From NCBI GenBank assembly GCA_947632195.1, contig CANROE010000002.1:62001-126000 (forward strand): a stretch of 64,000 nucleotides of DNA. Reading direction: 5' to 3'. The notes beneath the pieces are model-generated. The model saw nothing but the letters and a program-made list of their open reading frames with translations. It ran no database searches and was not told the DNA's origin. Numbering within the stretch: the stretch's first letter is position 1; the number at the start of each line of letters is the position of its first letter. This stretch comes from an uncultured Clostridia bacterium. GTDB lineage: Bacteria > Bacillota > Clostridia > Christensenellales > Borkfalkiaceae. The translations under genes were made by a program, and so were the position numbers. Of the stretch, positions 15,412 to 23,729 are shown piece after piece.

Positions 15412-15771
15412 TTATACATAGACAAGTTCATTTAAGATCTCTTCTTCGATCGCCGCGTTCATCGCGTTCAGCCTGCGCACGTCGGTCAAGTAATCACCCG
15501 TCCGTTTGTACTGTTCGCTCTTGGAAAGTTTCTCGCGCAGCACTTCGTCCATCTCCTCCGCCTGCCGGTCTATGCCGTGCAAGTATTCGGGAAGATTAAC
15601 GATCCCCAACATCTTTGCGGGATTGTGTTCTTCGAGATAGAGCTTGGCAAGAGTTCCGTACTTGCCGTAGACGTGGTGTACGGGCGGCACAAGCTCTTGA
15701 TACCGTCTGACTTCCTCTTCGGTCAAGCCCTCTCCCCTCTCGGCTTTCGCCAAAATTTCAGCGTCGTTCAT
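15412..15771 (-). CDS. TnpV-family transposon-encoded protein
   Basis: 119 residues with the TnpV hallmark sequence: YGKYGTLAKLYLEEHNP, LPEYLHGIDRQAEEM and KLSKSEQYKRTGDYLTDVRR, ending EEEILNELVYV. TnpV accompanies Tn4451- and Tn1549-related elements; its role is not settled, and it probably acts as an accessory or regulator of transposition. The ribosome binding site AAAGGAGG is strong. It lies just upstream of the small regulator and recombinase, on the same strand. Confidence 0.85.
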   Translation of the reverse strand: MNDAEILAKAERGEGLTEEEVRRYQELVPPVHHVYGKYGTLAKLYLEEHNPAKMLGIVNLPEYLHGIDRQAEEMDEVLREKLSKSEQYKRTGDYLTDVRRLNAMNAAIEEEILNELVYV

Positions 15772-15871
15772 GTGATTCCTCCTTTAAGAATAAATCGTAT
15801 TCATACGATACATCCTTTTTCCGTATTTGTCAATAGGTTTCGGAAAATTTCTTTGCTCAACCTTTTGATTG

Positions 15872-17776
15872 TCATGTGACAAGCGCGGCGATCCCGCGCA
15901 CGAGGTAAGGACAGGCGACGACGATCGCAAAGATGATGACCAAGCCGATGACATAATTCACAAGCATTTTCTTCGCCTTTGCCTTGTCCTCGTTTTTGAC
16001 GGCTATAATGATTGCCACGCCGATCGCAATGCTCCACAGTCCCGCCGTTGCGAGAAGCACCCAATACATATAGGGCGCGTACTGCTCAAACAGATATTCC
16101 ACATAGTTGGAAACGTTCTCGTACTGATCCCCAAGTTCTTGCGTATAGCTGTTGCCGCAGACCGAACAGGTATAGGTTCTCCGCGTATTTCCGTCGGTGG
16201 ATTCCACATTGGTGATGCTGTAATTGTGTCCCTTTGCGGCGATCTTCGTCTGTATTGTATCCCCGCATACGTCGCATACGCTTTCGTTGATCCCGTCCTC
16301 GGTACAGGTCGCCTCTTTGACGATATGGCTTGTATAAGAGTGTCCCGTCGGCACACCCGAAGGCTCGCGGTAGGTATCGCCGCAGACCGAACAGGTATAG
16401 ATATTTTCCCCTTGCTCCGTACAGGACGCAGGCGCTTTCTGTACGCCGTAACGATGTCCTGCCGAATAAAGCGTTTCTTCCCGAACGTCTCCGCATTGGA
16501 GACATTCATACTGCACCCAACCGCTTTCTTTACAGGTCGCGTCTTGTTTTTGGCTTACAACATAGTAATGGTCGATTGTGAAGTGATAGGTCTTTTGTTT
16601 GCCCGCATTATTATCGAGGGTCAAGGTGTGATCCCCTTCTTCCACGATCACGGTATCTTTGTAATACGTTCTCCCGTCGAGAGTCGCAGACCAATAGTCG
16701 CTGTCCCAAGTAAAGGAAACGCTGTTGTCCGAGCTTGATTGCTCCATTCTCCCCAGTGGTTCTTCGGTACTCAGAATCACCCACTTTGTGTCCGTCTTGT
16801 TGCCGAATCCGTCCTCTGCATAAAAATAGTACCTTCCGTTTCTCTCCGTGTCGGGGACGGTGTATCGGCTTCCATTCGTAAACCATTCTTCCGATTCGTA
16901 TTTGACATATAGTTTTGCTTCTCCGCCCGCGTCCGAAGCGGAAACCGTGAACGCCTTGCTCGTCGCCCCGCCGAAACTTACGCCGCTGCTGCAAGTCATT
17001 GTCGGCGGCAGACAGTCCATATATGCGGTTATTGTTTCCGTCCTCTGTCCCAAACTGTCTGCGGCATAAAAACTCCACTGCCCCGAATTGCTTGTTTTGG
17101 CTTCCACCGTATAGCTTTTGCTCGCGGTAGAGCGAAATGTACTTGACGAGGGCGATTTATAATAGAGCCGATCGAAATGTTCATCTTCTGCCGAAAAGGT
17201 GATGTTCTTGGCGGTTGCCGCTCCGTTTTGGAGCGTTAGCCCTCCCGCTGTAAGTTGATAGGTCGGCGCTTGATTATCCACGGTAAAATGAAACACATAA
17301 GGAAAATCCTGATAGCTTTTGTGTGCATCCCAATAAGTGCTGACATAGGTAAACTCATAAGCTCCGTTCGTCAATTCCACAGAACAAATAGTTGTTGAAC
17401 TTCTGCCCGATAAAGCGTTTGAGGAAACAACTTCGCCGTCCCGCTTCAAAGTGTATCGCGCGTGTTCATTCGTGCCGTAATCCGTGTTTTTGACCTTAAA
17501 AGTCGCATAAGTCCAATCGATCAAGGCGTAGTTCTCCAAAGTTCCCGTACCGGACGTGATTTTGGATTCCATAGTGATCGTGTAAAAATCCGTCGGCGCG
17601 TCCGCGATCACATTGCCTTTGCTTTCGATTTTTCCCTGCGTGGTGCAGACTGCCGAGCGGCTTGTTGCCGCCGAAGCCGTTTCCGCACCGCCCGCCGGCA
17701 CAAACAGAAGCGCAAACCCGAACAGCATGAGTACCGGGAAAAGAGCTATCAAAATTTCTTTCTTTTTAATCCTCAT
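15872..17776 (-). CDS. ICE surface protein with Cys-rich GHxY repeats and a pilin-like C-terminal domain
   Basis: 634 residues from the ATG at 17776 (ribosome binding site AAAGGAGGAAGG); the ORF track start is 14 codons too early. A signal peptide (KEILIALFPVLMLFGFALLF ... ASA) is followed by Ig/fibronectin-like beta repeats (about 150-370), then four units of the pattern A-T-C-x-E-x-G-x-Y-x-C-x-x-C-G-D ... GHxY, and finally two membrane helices. The last 60 residues (AVKNEDKAKAKKMLVNYVIG) align with the separate Maff2-like pilin gene of the same element (AIAHRNEEKINARDMVKNLI). A conjugation-linked adhesin or pilus-tip protein is plausible. It overlaps the end of virB4 by 11 bp. Confidence 0.7.
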   Translation of the reverse strand: MRIKKKEILIALFPVLMLFGFALLFVPAGGAETASAATSRSAVCTTQGKIESKGNVIADAPTDFYTITMESKITSGTGTLENYALIDWTYATFKVKNTDYGTNEHARYTLKRDGEVVSSNALSGRSSTTICSVELTNGAYEFTYVSTYWDAHKSYQDFPYVFHFTVDNQAPTYQLTAGGLTLQNGAATAKNITFSAEDEHFDRLYYKSPSSSTFRSTASKSYTVEAKTSNSGQWSFYAADSLGQRTETITAYMDCLPPTMTCSSGVSFGGATSKAFTVSASDAGGEAKLYVKYESEEWFTNGSRYTVPDTERNGRYYFYAEDGFGNKTDTKWVILSTEEPLGRMEQSSSDNSVSFTWDSDYWSATLDGRTYYKDTVIVEEGDHTLTLDNNAGKQKTYHFTIDHYYVVSQKQDATCKESGWVQYECLQCGDVREETLYSAGHRYGVQKAPASCTEQGENIYTCSVCGDTYREPSGVPTGHSYTSHIVKEATCTEDGINESVCDVCGDTIQTKIAAKGHNYSITNVESTDGNTRRTYTCSVCGNSYTQELGDQYENVSNYVEYLFEQYAPYMYWVLLATAGLWSIAIGVAIIIAVKNEDKAKAKKMLVNYVIGLVIIFAIVVACPYLVRGIAALVT

Positions 17777-20408
17777 TCCCTTCCTCCTTTTTGTTTTCGT
17801 CGAATAAGCTCTGCGCATAGTCGCCCGCTTTGATACGGATACAGGCGCGAAGTTCGGTAGAGCCTACAAAGAACGCCTGTCCCGTCACCGCCGAGATGAT
17901 CATGCGCTGTTCCTCGTCGTTAAAGCTATCCCCCGCACGGTACACGTCCAAAACGTCTTTCATGTCGGGCGCGGCGAGCTTGAAGATAAAGTTGTATTGG
18001 CTGTTCTTTAAGATCGTCGAGGTCTTATTGCGAAGTTCCTCGTTTGCGTTCCAATCCGCGATGTTCTGCGTGGCGGGAATGAACGCGCCGCCGTACTTCC
18101 TGATCCGCTTGTTCATGGAATAGAAGAAGTCGAGCGCGATCGGGAACTTCGCATCAATGAACAGGTGCGCCTCGTCCACGACGATCATGGTGTGCAGATT
18201 CGCCCCGTTCTTGTTGCGCTCTCTCGCGTTGATAACTTCCTGCTCGATGAAACGGAACACAAGCAGCATCTGCGCGTTTGCAACGACGTTGTTCTTGTTC
18301 GCAAAGAGCGATTGGAAGTCGAAGTCGATGAGGTCTGCCCCCACTTGCAATGTAGACGGCGCGTTCCAAATGTCACTGTAACGCCCCGTGACAAATTTCT
18401 GCAAGTACAGTTCCGCCGTGCGAAGATCCCGCTGTGTAAGCGCGTCCATGTCCTCTGTCTTTTTGCTTTGGAGCGTTTCCATGAGATCGGAGAAGAGCGG
18501 GAAGTAGTCCGCAGGGAAGTTTGAGCAATCGGTATTCTCGGTGATCCCCATTCTTGCATACGTTTCCACCGTAAGGTTATTGATGAGTTCGATCACGTCC
18601 GTAGGCGCATCCGCAAGCACGATCTTAAAGAAACTTTCGAGCATTTTCAAGTGCGTGTTGAATGTCACTTTGCTGTCTGCGGGCGTTCCGTCCTCGGTCA
18701 AAATCTTGTAGATATGGAACGGGTTGATCCTCCCCTCCCGCGCATTGCCAACGTTGATGATATTGCCGCAAAGATTTCTCGTAAGTGCAAGATACTCCGC
18801 TTCGGGGTCAAGGACAATGACGCGCGTCCCGTTTGCCCATTCGTTGAGAATGAGATTTTTGAGGAAGAAGGACTTCCCGCTGCCCGACTTCCCTATAATC
18901 ATTGCGTTGCTGTTCTGATACAGATTCCCTCTCTTCCAAAGATTGAAGATGAAGGGATAGCCGTTGGTCTTATTCTCTCCGAGCAAAATGCCGCCCTCGT
19001 CCATGACGAACGTCCGCACAAACGGGAACGCCGCCGCGAGGGAAGAACTGTTGATGCCCCGCTCTTGGTTTTTGAGCGTAGACACGGGCGATACCGCCGC
19101 TGTTTTGAAACCGTCAATCTGCAAGCCGTACAGCGTAGACGGGCGGAAGTTCCCCGTGAGCATTGCCCGCCGTACCGCTTTCTTATAGCTGTCGTTTTTG
19201 AGATAGTTATAGGCGGTCACGGTGAGGGTCACGTCAAACAGGCTTTCGTTCTCCGTTTGAAGTGCGTCGAGCAGGGTATTCATCGTTTCTTGATGAATTT
19301 CCGCGCTGTTCGCGTCGCTCGCCTTATCCGAGATGATTTGCTTTGTCTGCATTTCTCCGATGCACTTGTCTATGCGGCGGATGGCTTTCACTTTATCCAC
19401 GGGCTTGACGTGCATGACGACCTTCGTATTGGGGATATTGAACAGTTCTGCGCCCCATGCGTTCTTGACGCGGAGCGGATAGTCCGATACCGCAAATGTC
19501 GCCGCTTCCGTGCCGTCGATCTCGTACTTGTTGCCGCGGAATACCACTTCCTTCGGCTTGACCCACGCGACGAGTTCCTCGCTTGGAATATCCTTGCTCT
19601 CCCGCTCGTCGAAGTTGCGGGAAAAGCTGTATTTCAAGAATACCGCCGTTTCCCTCATGCCGAGAAGTTTCGTGTTCAGCCCGCACTTTGCGATCTCGGC
19701 TGCGACGTTGACCGCCGTGCTTTCAAGATCGAGTTCGTTTCTGCCATACAAAACTATGTAGTAGTCCGAAAGATACTGTTTGCGGATATTGTTGAGCTTG
19801 TCGATACGGTCGATGCGCTCCCGCAAGATATCTTCCTTGATCTCCTTGACATCGGAATATTCATCGCCCTCTGCGACCGTTGAAAGTCTTCCAAACAGTT
19901 CCTCGGCAAATCCGTCCAAGTTCACAGGGCGGTCGATCTTCACGATGTCCGCACTTTGGTTTTGGTCGAGAAGTTTTAAGGCGTTCGCAAAGTAATTGAT
20001 GTCGATGTTCTGCTCCGTAACGTCCTCGATCCCGAAGTTCTTCTGCCCGACCTTGATGACGCGCCCGAGCGTACCGCTGCCATATACGAGCAAACCGTTA
20101 TCTTTGATCTCCTTTAAGGAATAGAGCGCGTCCACGTTCTCTTTGGGGTTCTTCGCGTCCGACGTGTATTTCTTCTTCGCAAACAGGAATTTGACATTCT
20201 CAAAGATGAACGTAAAGAAGATACCGTCGGGAGTAGGCATGAACATCACCACGGCGCACAGCCCCATGATGACGGCAAACACCCATGCACCCGCCGTGAT
20301 CGCTATGAAGATGATCGCAAACACCACAAGGGCGACGATCACATCTGCCATTGAGTAGCACTTCCATACCGTGTTTTTTACTTTTATTTTTTTGGGAATG
20401 ATCCTCAT
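17766..20408 (-). CDS. virB4: VirB4-like conjugation ATPase with N-terminal PrgI domain
   Basis: 880 residues. The first 70 form a PrgI-like membrane domain with two helices (MADVIVALVVFAIIFIAITA ...), commonly fused or adjacent to VirB4 in Gram-positive elements. The ATPase half has Walker A GKSGSGKSFF and Walker B TMIVVDEAHLF, followed by QNIADWNANEELRNKTS near the C-terminus. It powers assembly of the type IV secretion channel and pilus at the membrane. The ATG overlaps the VirB6 stop (ATGA), and it overlaps the downstream surface-protein gene, so the genes form one tight operon. Confidence 0.95.
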   Translation of the reverse strand: MRIIPKKIKVKNTVWKCYSMADVIVALVVFAIIFIAITAGAWVFAVIMGLCAVVMFMPTPDGIFFTFIFENVKFLFAKKKYTSDAKNPKENVDALYSLKEIKDNGLLVYGSGTLGRVIKVGQKNFGIEDVTEQNIDINYFANALKLLDQNQSADIVKIDRPVNLDGFAEELFGRLSTVAEGDEYSDVKEIKEDILRERIDRIDKLNNIRKQYLSDYYIVLYGRNELDLESTAVNVAAEIAKCGLNTKLLGMRETAVFLKYSFSRNFDERESKDIPSEELVAWVKPKEVVFRGNKYEIDGTEAATFAVSDYPLRVKNAWGAELFNIPNTKVVMHVKPVDKVKAIRRIDKCIGEMQTKQIISDKASDANSAEIHQETMNTLLDALQTENESLFDVTLTVTAYNYLKNDSYKKAVRRAMLTGNFRPSTLYGLQIDGFKTAAVSPVSTLKNQERGINSSSLAAAFPFVRTFVMDEGGILLGENKTNGYPFIFNLWKRGNLYQNSNAMIIGKSGSGKSFFLKNLILNEWANGTRVIVLDPEAEYLALTRNLCGNIINVGNAREGRINPFHIYKILTEDGTPADSKVTFNTHLKMLESFFKIVLADAPTDVIELINNLTVETYARMGITENTDCSNFPADYFPLFSDLMETLQSKKTEDMDALTQRDLRTAELYLQKFVTGRYSDIWNAPSTLQVGADLIDFDFQSLFANKNNVVANAQMLLVFRFIEQEVINARERNKNGANLHTMIVVDEAHLFIDAKFPIALDFFYSMNKRIRKYGGAFIPATQNIADWNANEELRNKTSTILKNSQYNFIFKLAAPDMKDVLDVYRAGDSFNDEEQRMIISAVTGQAFFVGSTELRACIRIKAGDYAQSLFDENKKEEGNED

Positions 20409-21622
20409 TCTCCGCTACCTCCCTCTGTTGCTCCTTCTTCCGCGCCGCTGTCCGACGCGCCGCTTTCGCTCTCCGAGTATTTGTCGCCGTCGTCCGAACC
20501 GGACGAGCCACCGTCACCCGAATCGCCGTCCTTTCCTTTCTTTTTATGGGATACAATATGCGCAATCCCCTTGATACCTTTTGCCGCAAGCCCTATCGTC
20601 ATGCCGCCGATAATTCTGCCGCCATAGAACGCGCTTCTGAGGAACCCGCCGTGCGGCATATCGTCTGCCTGCCCGAAGAGCCGCGCAAACAGAGCTTGTC
20701 CTGCGGGGATCACCATAGCGCCGCCGATGATCATGACGAGCATGAACATGGCGTTCCCGAACCCGCCCAGTCCGTCGAGTTTCATCTGCATGATAAACGG
20801 CAATATGATCGCAAACACGTTGACCGAGAATACCGCGCCGAACGCAAGGATGATCTTTGTGAGAAACATTTCCCGCCAATTCTTGAACCGCGCCCCGTCG
20901 TCGAGCGGAAGTGCAGACATGGAGATCGGCATACAGAAGTACAGATACACGACCTCAAAGATGCGCTTTGCAAGATTGACAAGCGCAATTAAGAGCGCAA
21001 TCGTCACGGCGATTCCCGCGATCAGCGCGGGAAGATAGTAGAACGTGTCGGGGTTGACCATGCCGTTGAGTTTCCACGAGGTGGGCCATATCCCAAAGAG
21101 AGCCGCATTATATGTACCGAAGATGTCACTTACTCTGAGCGACGTCACGTCGATGTCGTTGATGGAATATCCGTTGACCCAGTCCCCCACGCAGGCGTTG
21201 AACAGCGCGTTGGAGATCTTCGTCGTGTTGCCGATCTGGAATATCTGCGCGACAAGCTTGATACCCGACCCCGCGATCATGATTCCGAGGAATACCACGG
21301 CAAGCATGGCGAATGTGCCGAGAATGGCGAGGAAGAATTTGCCGACGATAGACGAAAGATTTCGGTTGTTGGCGACGAAGTTTTTGATGATGCCGACAAT
21401 GGCAAAGATACAGGCAAGCCCCACTGCCAAAATGAGGATACACCAAAAGACGTTCGCCACGACGGGATCCCCGATAATGAGTTCGAGGATATTGACCTTT
21501 TGCCCTTGATAGTTCACGTCCGCAATTCCCGTTATGGCGTTGAAAAGTTCCATGATACCGTCTATGAGCTGTAAGAGCCATAGAAAGAGTTGCAGACCGA
21601 GTTCTTGAAAAAATAACAGCAT
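20405..21622 (-). CDS. VirB6/TrbL-like conjugation channel membrane protein
   Basis: 405 residues with about seven to eight membrane helices, starting with an N-terminal helical segment (LGLQLFLWLLQLIDGIMELF) and a central VNLAKRIFEVVYLYFCMPIS loop region typical of VirB6-like proteins in Firmicutes ICEs. The C-terminal 60 residues are a low-complexity Gly/Ser/Asp/Glu tail, probably cytoplasmic. It should form part of the inner-membrane channel together with VirB4 and the pilin. Start at 21622 with AGGAGG upstream; the stop overlaps the virB4 start. Confidence 0.85.
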   Translation of the reverse strand: MLLFFQELGLQLFLWLLQLIDGIMELFNAITGIADVNYQGQKVNILELIIGDPVVANVFWCILILAVGLACIFAIVGIIKNFVANNRNLSSIVGKFFLAILGTFAMLAVVFLGIMIAGSGIKLVAQIFQIGNTTKISNALFNACVGDWVNGYSINDIDVTSLRVSDIFGTYNAALFGIWPTSWKLNGMVNPDTFYYLPALIAGIAVTIALLIALVNLAKRIFEVVYLYFCMPISMSALPLDDGARFKNWREMFLTKIILAFGAVFSVNVFAIILPFIMQMKLDGLGGFGNAMFMLVMIIGGAMVIPAGQALFARLFGQADDMPHGGFLRSAFYGGRIIGGMTIGLAAKGIKGIAHIVSHKKKGKDGDSGDGGSSGSDDGDKYSESESGASDSGAEEGATEGGSGE

Positions 21623-21700
21623 AATTGCCTCCTGTGAAAAATATGAGGCGGCGAGTTGCCCCGCCGCCCCGTTTCATGTCAGACCGTTATGCGGCGATAT

Positions 21701-22000
21701 TTACGCCCCTGTGCCTACCCATGCGGACAGACCGTTGATGAGGAGCGGCGCGCCCATAGCGACGACGAAGATGATGATAATACCGATGATGAGGTTCTTC
21801 ACCATGTCGCGGGCATTGATCTTTTCCTCGTTGCGGTGTGCAATGGCGATCTTGATGCCGACGTATGCGCCCCAAACGACGACCACCGCCGCAAGCGCAA
21901 GCACGATGTAGATCCAAAAATTGTCCATGAGCGTTTTGAGCTTCGCCACGATTTCGGCAAGATTGCCGCTAAGTCCTTCTGCTGCCAAAAGATTAAACAT
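21701..22000 (-). CDS. Maff2 / VirB2-like small membrane (pilin-like) protein
   Basis: 99 residues with two hydrophobic helices separated by a charged loop: FWIYIVLALAAVVVVWGAYV, then AIAHRNEEKINARDMVKNLI and IIGIIIIFVVAMGAPLLING. This is the Maff2-type protein found directly upstream of VirB6 in Tn1549-like elements, thought to be the VirB2 pilin equivalent. The C-terminus of the 634-residue surface protein repeats its second half. Ribosome binding site AAAGGAG. Confidence 0.85.
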   Translation of the reverse strand: MFNLLAAEGLSGNLAEIVAKLKTLMDNFWIYIVLALAAVVVVWGAYVGIKIAIAHRNEEKINARDMVKNLIIGIIIIFVVAMGAPLLINGLSAWVGTGA

Positions 22001-22112
22001 ATAATTTTTTCTCCTTTTTCTTTGATTTTTTGTTTTCTTTGATTTGAAGTTTCTCTATGATCTCTTCAAGTGTGCTGTTGAGTCCTTCGTCCATTGCCAA
22101 AATTTTTCGCAT
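21993..22112 (-). CDS. Small charged ICE protein (39 residues)
   Basis: Too short for the ORF track. ATG at 22112 behind AGAGGAC encodes MRKILAMDEGLNSTLEEIIE followed by a Lys-rich tail (KENKKSKKKEKK) and TAA at 21993, overlapping the pilin start. The frame fills the gap between the repeat protein and the pilin gene and contains that gene's ribosome binding site. Function unknown; it could simply provide translational coupling. Confidence 0.5.
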   Translation of the reverse strand: MRKILAMDEGLNSTLEEIIEKLQIKENKKSKKKEKKLYV

Positions 22113-22126
22113 GATCGTTGTGTCCT

Positions 22127-23716
22127 CTAATTCTTTGCTTTCTTTTTCTTCTTGATGATGAGGTATGCCGCAAGTCCGCCGCCCGCAAGGACGATGAGTA
22201 CAATGAACAGCACGAGCGATGTCACGCCGCTATTACCGCTCTTTTGCTCTCCGTCGTCGGGGTTTTCGGGCGTTTCGGGATCGCTCGGCTCCTGTCCGCT
22301 CGGATCACCGTCCCCCTCGGGCGGTTCTTGTTCGCTCGGATCGCCTTCCCCTTCGGATGGGTTCTGCTCCCCCGGCTGTTCTTGTTCTTCGGGTGGCTGT
22401 TGCCCGCTTGGGTTGCCTTGTCCCTCGGGCGGCTGTTGTCCGCTTGGGTTTGAGGGGTTATCGGGCGTGGAAGGCTCTGCGGGTGGTTGATTAGAAATGC
22501 CCCGCGATGTGAGCCAAAACGTTTTCAGTTCGCTCCCCTGTTCGTCCACGATCTTCACTTCATACCTTGCGTTCAGATCGGAATAGAACACTTGCCCGTA
22601 GGCGTTTACCGTAAAGGGTGTAAAATTTGTCCCGTCTTTCGCGCCGAGAACGCGCAGACCGCCGCTCTTTACATCGCCGCAATTACAGACCCGTAGCACG
22701 ATAAAGAATTTTCCTTCCGTGTTGTCCTGTACATAGAGCTGATAGGAATGACTGTGCGGCGCGGTAGGTTCTTCGGGCTGCACGGGTTCGGGAATGTATC
22801 CCGCATCCCCGCTCGTAACGAAGTCGGAAAGATAGCTGTAATTGCACTTGATACAGATATGCCGCGTATAGCCAACGCTTTCGGCAGTCGCTTTCACGAC
22901 GACGTTCAGATATTCATGCCCTGTGGGGATCTCGTAATCCGTTACAAAGCGGTCGTGGCAAAACGAACAGATATGCTCGGTATAGCCATAGCTGATACAC
23001 GAGGGCGGTGTGACGGTGAGTACATAGTCATGCCCGAGCTTGTCCGTGTAATCGGCAACGTAGCTGTCCTCGCAGTTCACGCATATATAGGACGTATAGC
23101 CCCCCGCCGTACACGTCGGCTCCGTGACGATTTCTTCATAATCGTGTCCGAGCGCGTCTATAAAATCGTCGTTGTAGGAGTAGCCGCAAACCGAGCAAGT
23201 ATGCTTTGTATAGCCCTGCTCCGTACAAGTTGCGGGAAAGGTTTCGTCTTGGTAGAGATGCCCCGCTTCGTCCTCGTACTTGTCCGAATACTCATAGCCG
23301 CAGACCGTACAAAAGTGCGTTGTGTAGCCCTTATGCGTACAGTTTGCGGGAACGACGATCTCCACGAATCTGTGACCGAGTTCGGGCGAAGTCGTCTGCT
23401 TATATGTATCCCCGCAATATTGACAGGTGTAGAGGTCGTACCCCTTTGTCGTACAGGTCGCCGCAACCGAACGCACCGTGTATTTGTGATCGGTCGCTTG
23501 GGTGTAGTTGTCCTTCTTTGTTTCCCCGCAGAGCTGACAGGTGTAAAGCGTATAGCCTTGCTCCGTACACTTTGCGGGAATCGTTTGCGTAACTTCATAT
23601 TGATGTTCGCAAAGTTCGGCAGCCGAGGCTTCCGTTCCCGCCGCATTGCCCATAAAAAGGCACGTTGACAGCATGATCAACGCGCCCAATACGGGAATAT
23701 AAAATTTCAGTTTCAA
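22127..23716 (-). CDS. Membrane-anchored ICE surface protein with seven Cys-rich GHxY repeats
   Basis: 529 residues from a TTG start at 23716 (AAAGGAG, 7 nt upstream); the ORF track start lies in the VirD4 gene. Signal peptide KFYIPVLGALIMLSTCLFMG is followed by seven units of about 33 residues with the pattern P-A-x-C-T-E-x-G-Y-T-x-Y-x-C-x-x-C-G ... GHxY; the seventh lacks its first Cys. A beta-rich domain (about 290-370), a Pro/Glu/Gly-rich stalk made of QQPPEGQGNPSG-like units, and a C-terminal helix with KKKKKAKN complete it. No LPXTG is present, so anchoring is by the helix. It may bind zinc or form disulfides outside the cell and mediate mating contact; that is inference. Confidence 0.75.
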   Translation of the reverse strand: MKLKFYIPVLGALIMLSTCLFMGNAAGTEASAAELCEHQYEVTQTIPAKCTEQGYTLYTCQLCGETKKDNYTQATDHKYTVRSVAATCTTKGYDLYTCQYCGDTYKQTTSPELGHRFVEIVVPANCTHKGYTTHFCTVCGYEYSDKYEDEAGHLYQDETFPATCTEQGYTKHTCSVCGYSYNDDFIDALGHDYEEIVTEPTCTAGGYTSYICVNCEDSYVADYTDKLGHDYVLTVTPPSCISYGYTEHICSFCHDRFVTDYEIPTGHEYLNVVVKATAESVGYTRHICIKCNYSYLSDFVTSGDAGYIPEPVQPEEPTAPHSHSYQLYVQDNTEGKFFIVLRVCNCGDVKSGGLRVLGAKDGTNFTPFTVNAYGQVFYSDLNARYEVKIVDEQGSELKTFWLTSRGISNQPPAEPSTPDNPSNPSGQQPPEGQGNPSGQQPPEEQEQPGEQNPSEGEGDPSEQEPPEGDGDPSGQEPSDPETPENPDDGEQKSGNSGVTSLVLFIVLIVLAGGGLAAYLIIKKKKKAKN

Positions 23717-23729
23717 AATCTGTCTCCTT

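Noticed and set aside
22219-22494. Plus-strand ORFs over the Pro/Gly-rich stalk region
   Set aside because: Shadow of the low-complexity repeats of the minus-strand surface protein.
22810-23620. Possible CRISPR-like array (regular spacing of about 99 bp)
   Set aside because: The periodicity is that of coding repeats with degenerate third positions; there are no identical direct repeats with unique spacers. No CRISPR array was seen anywhere in the window.
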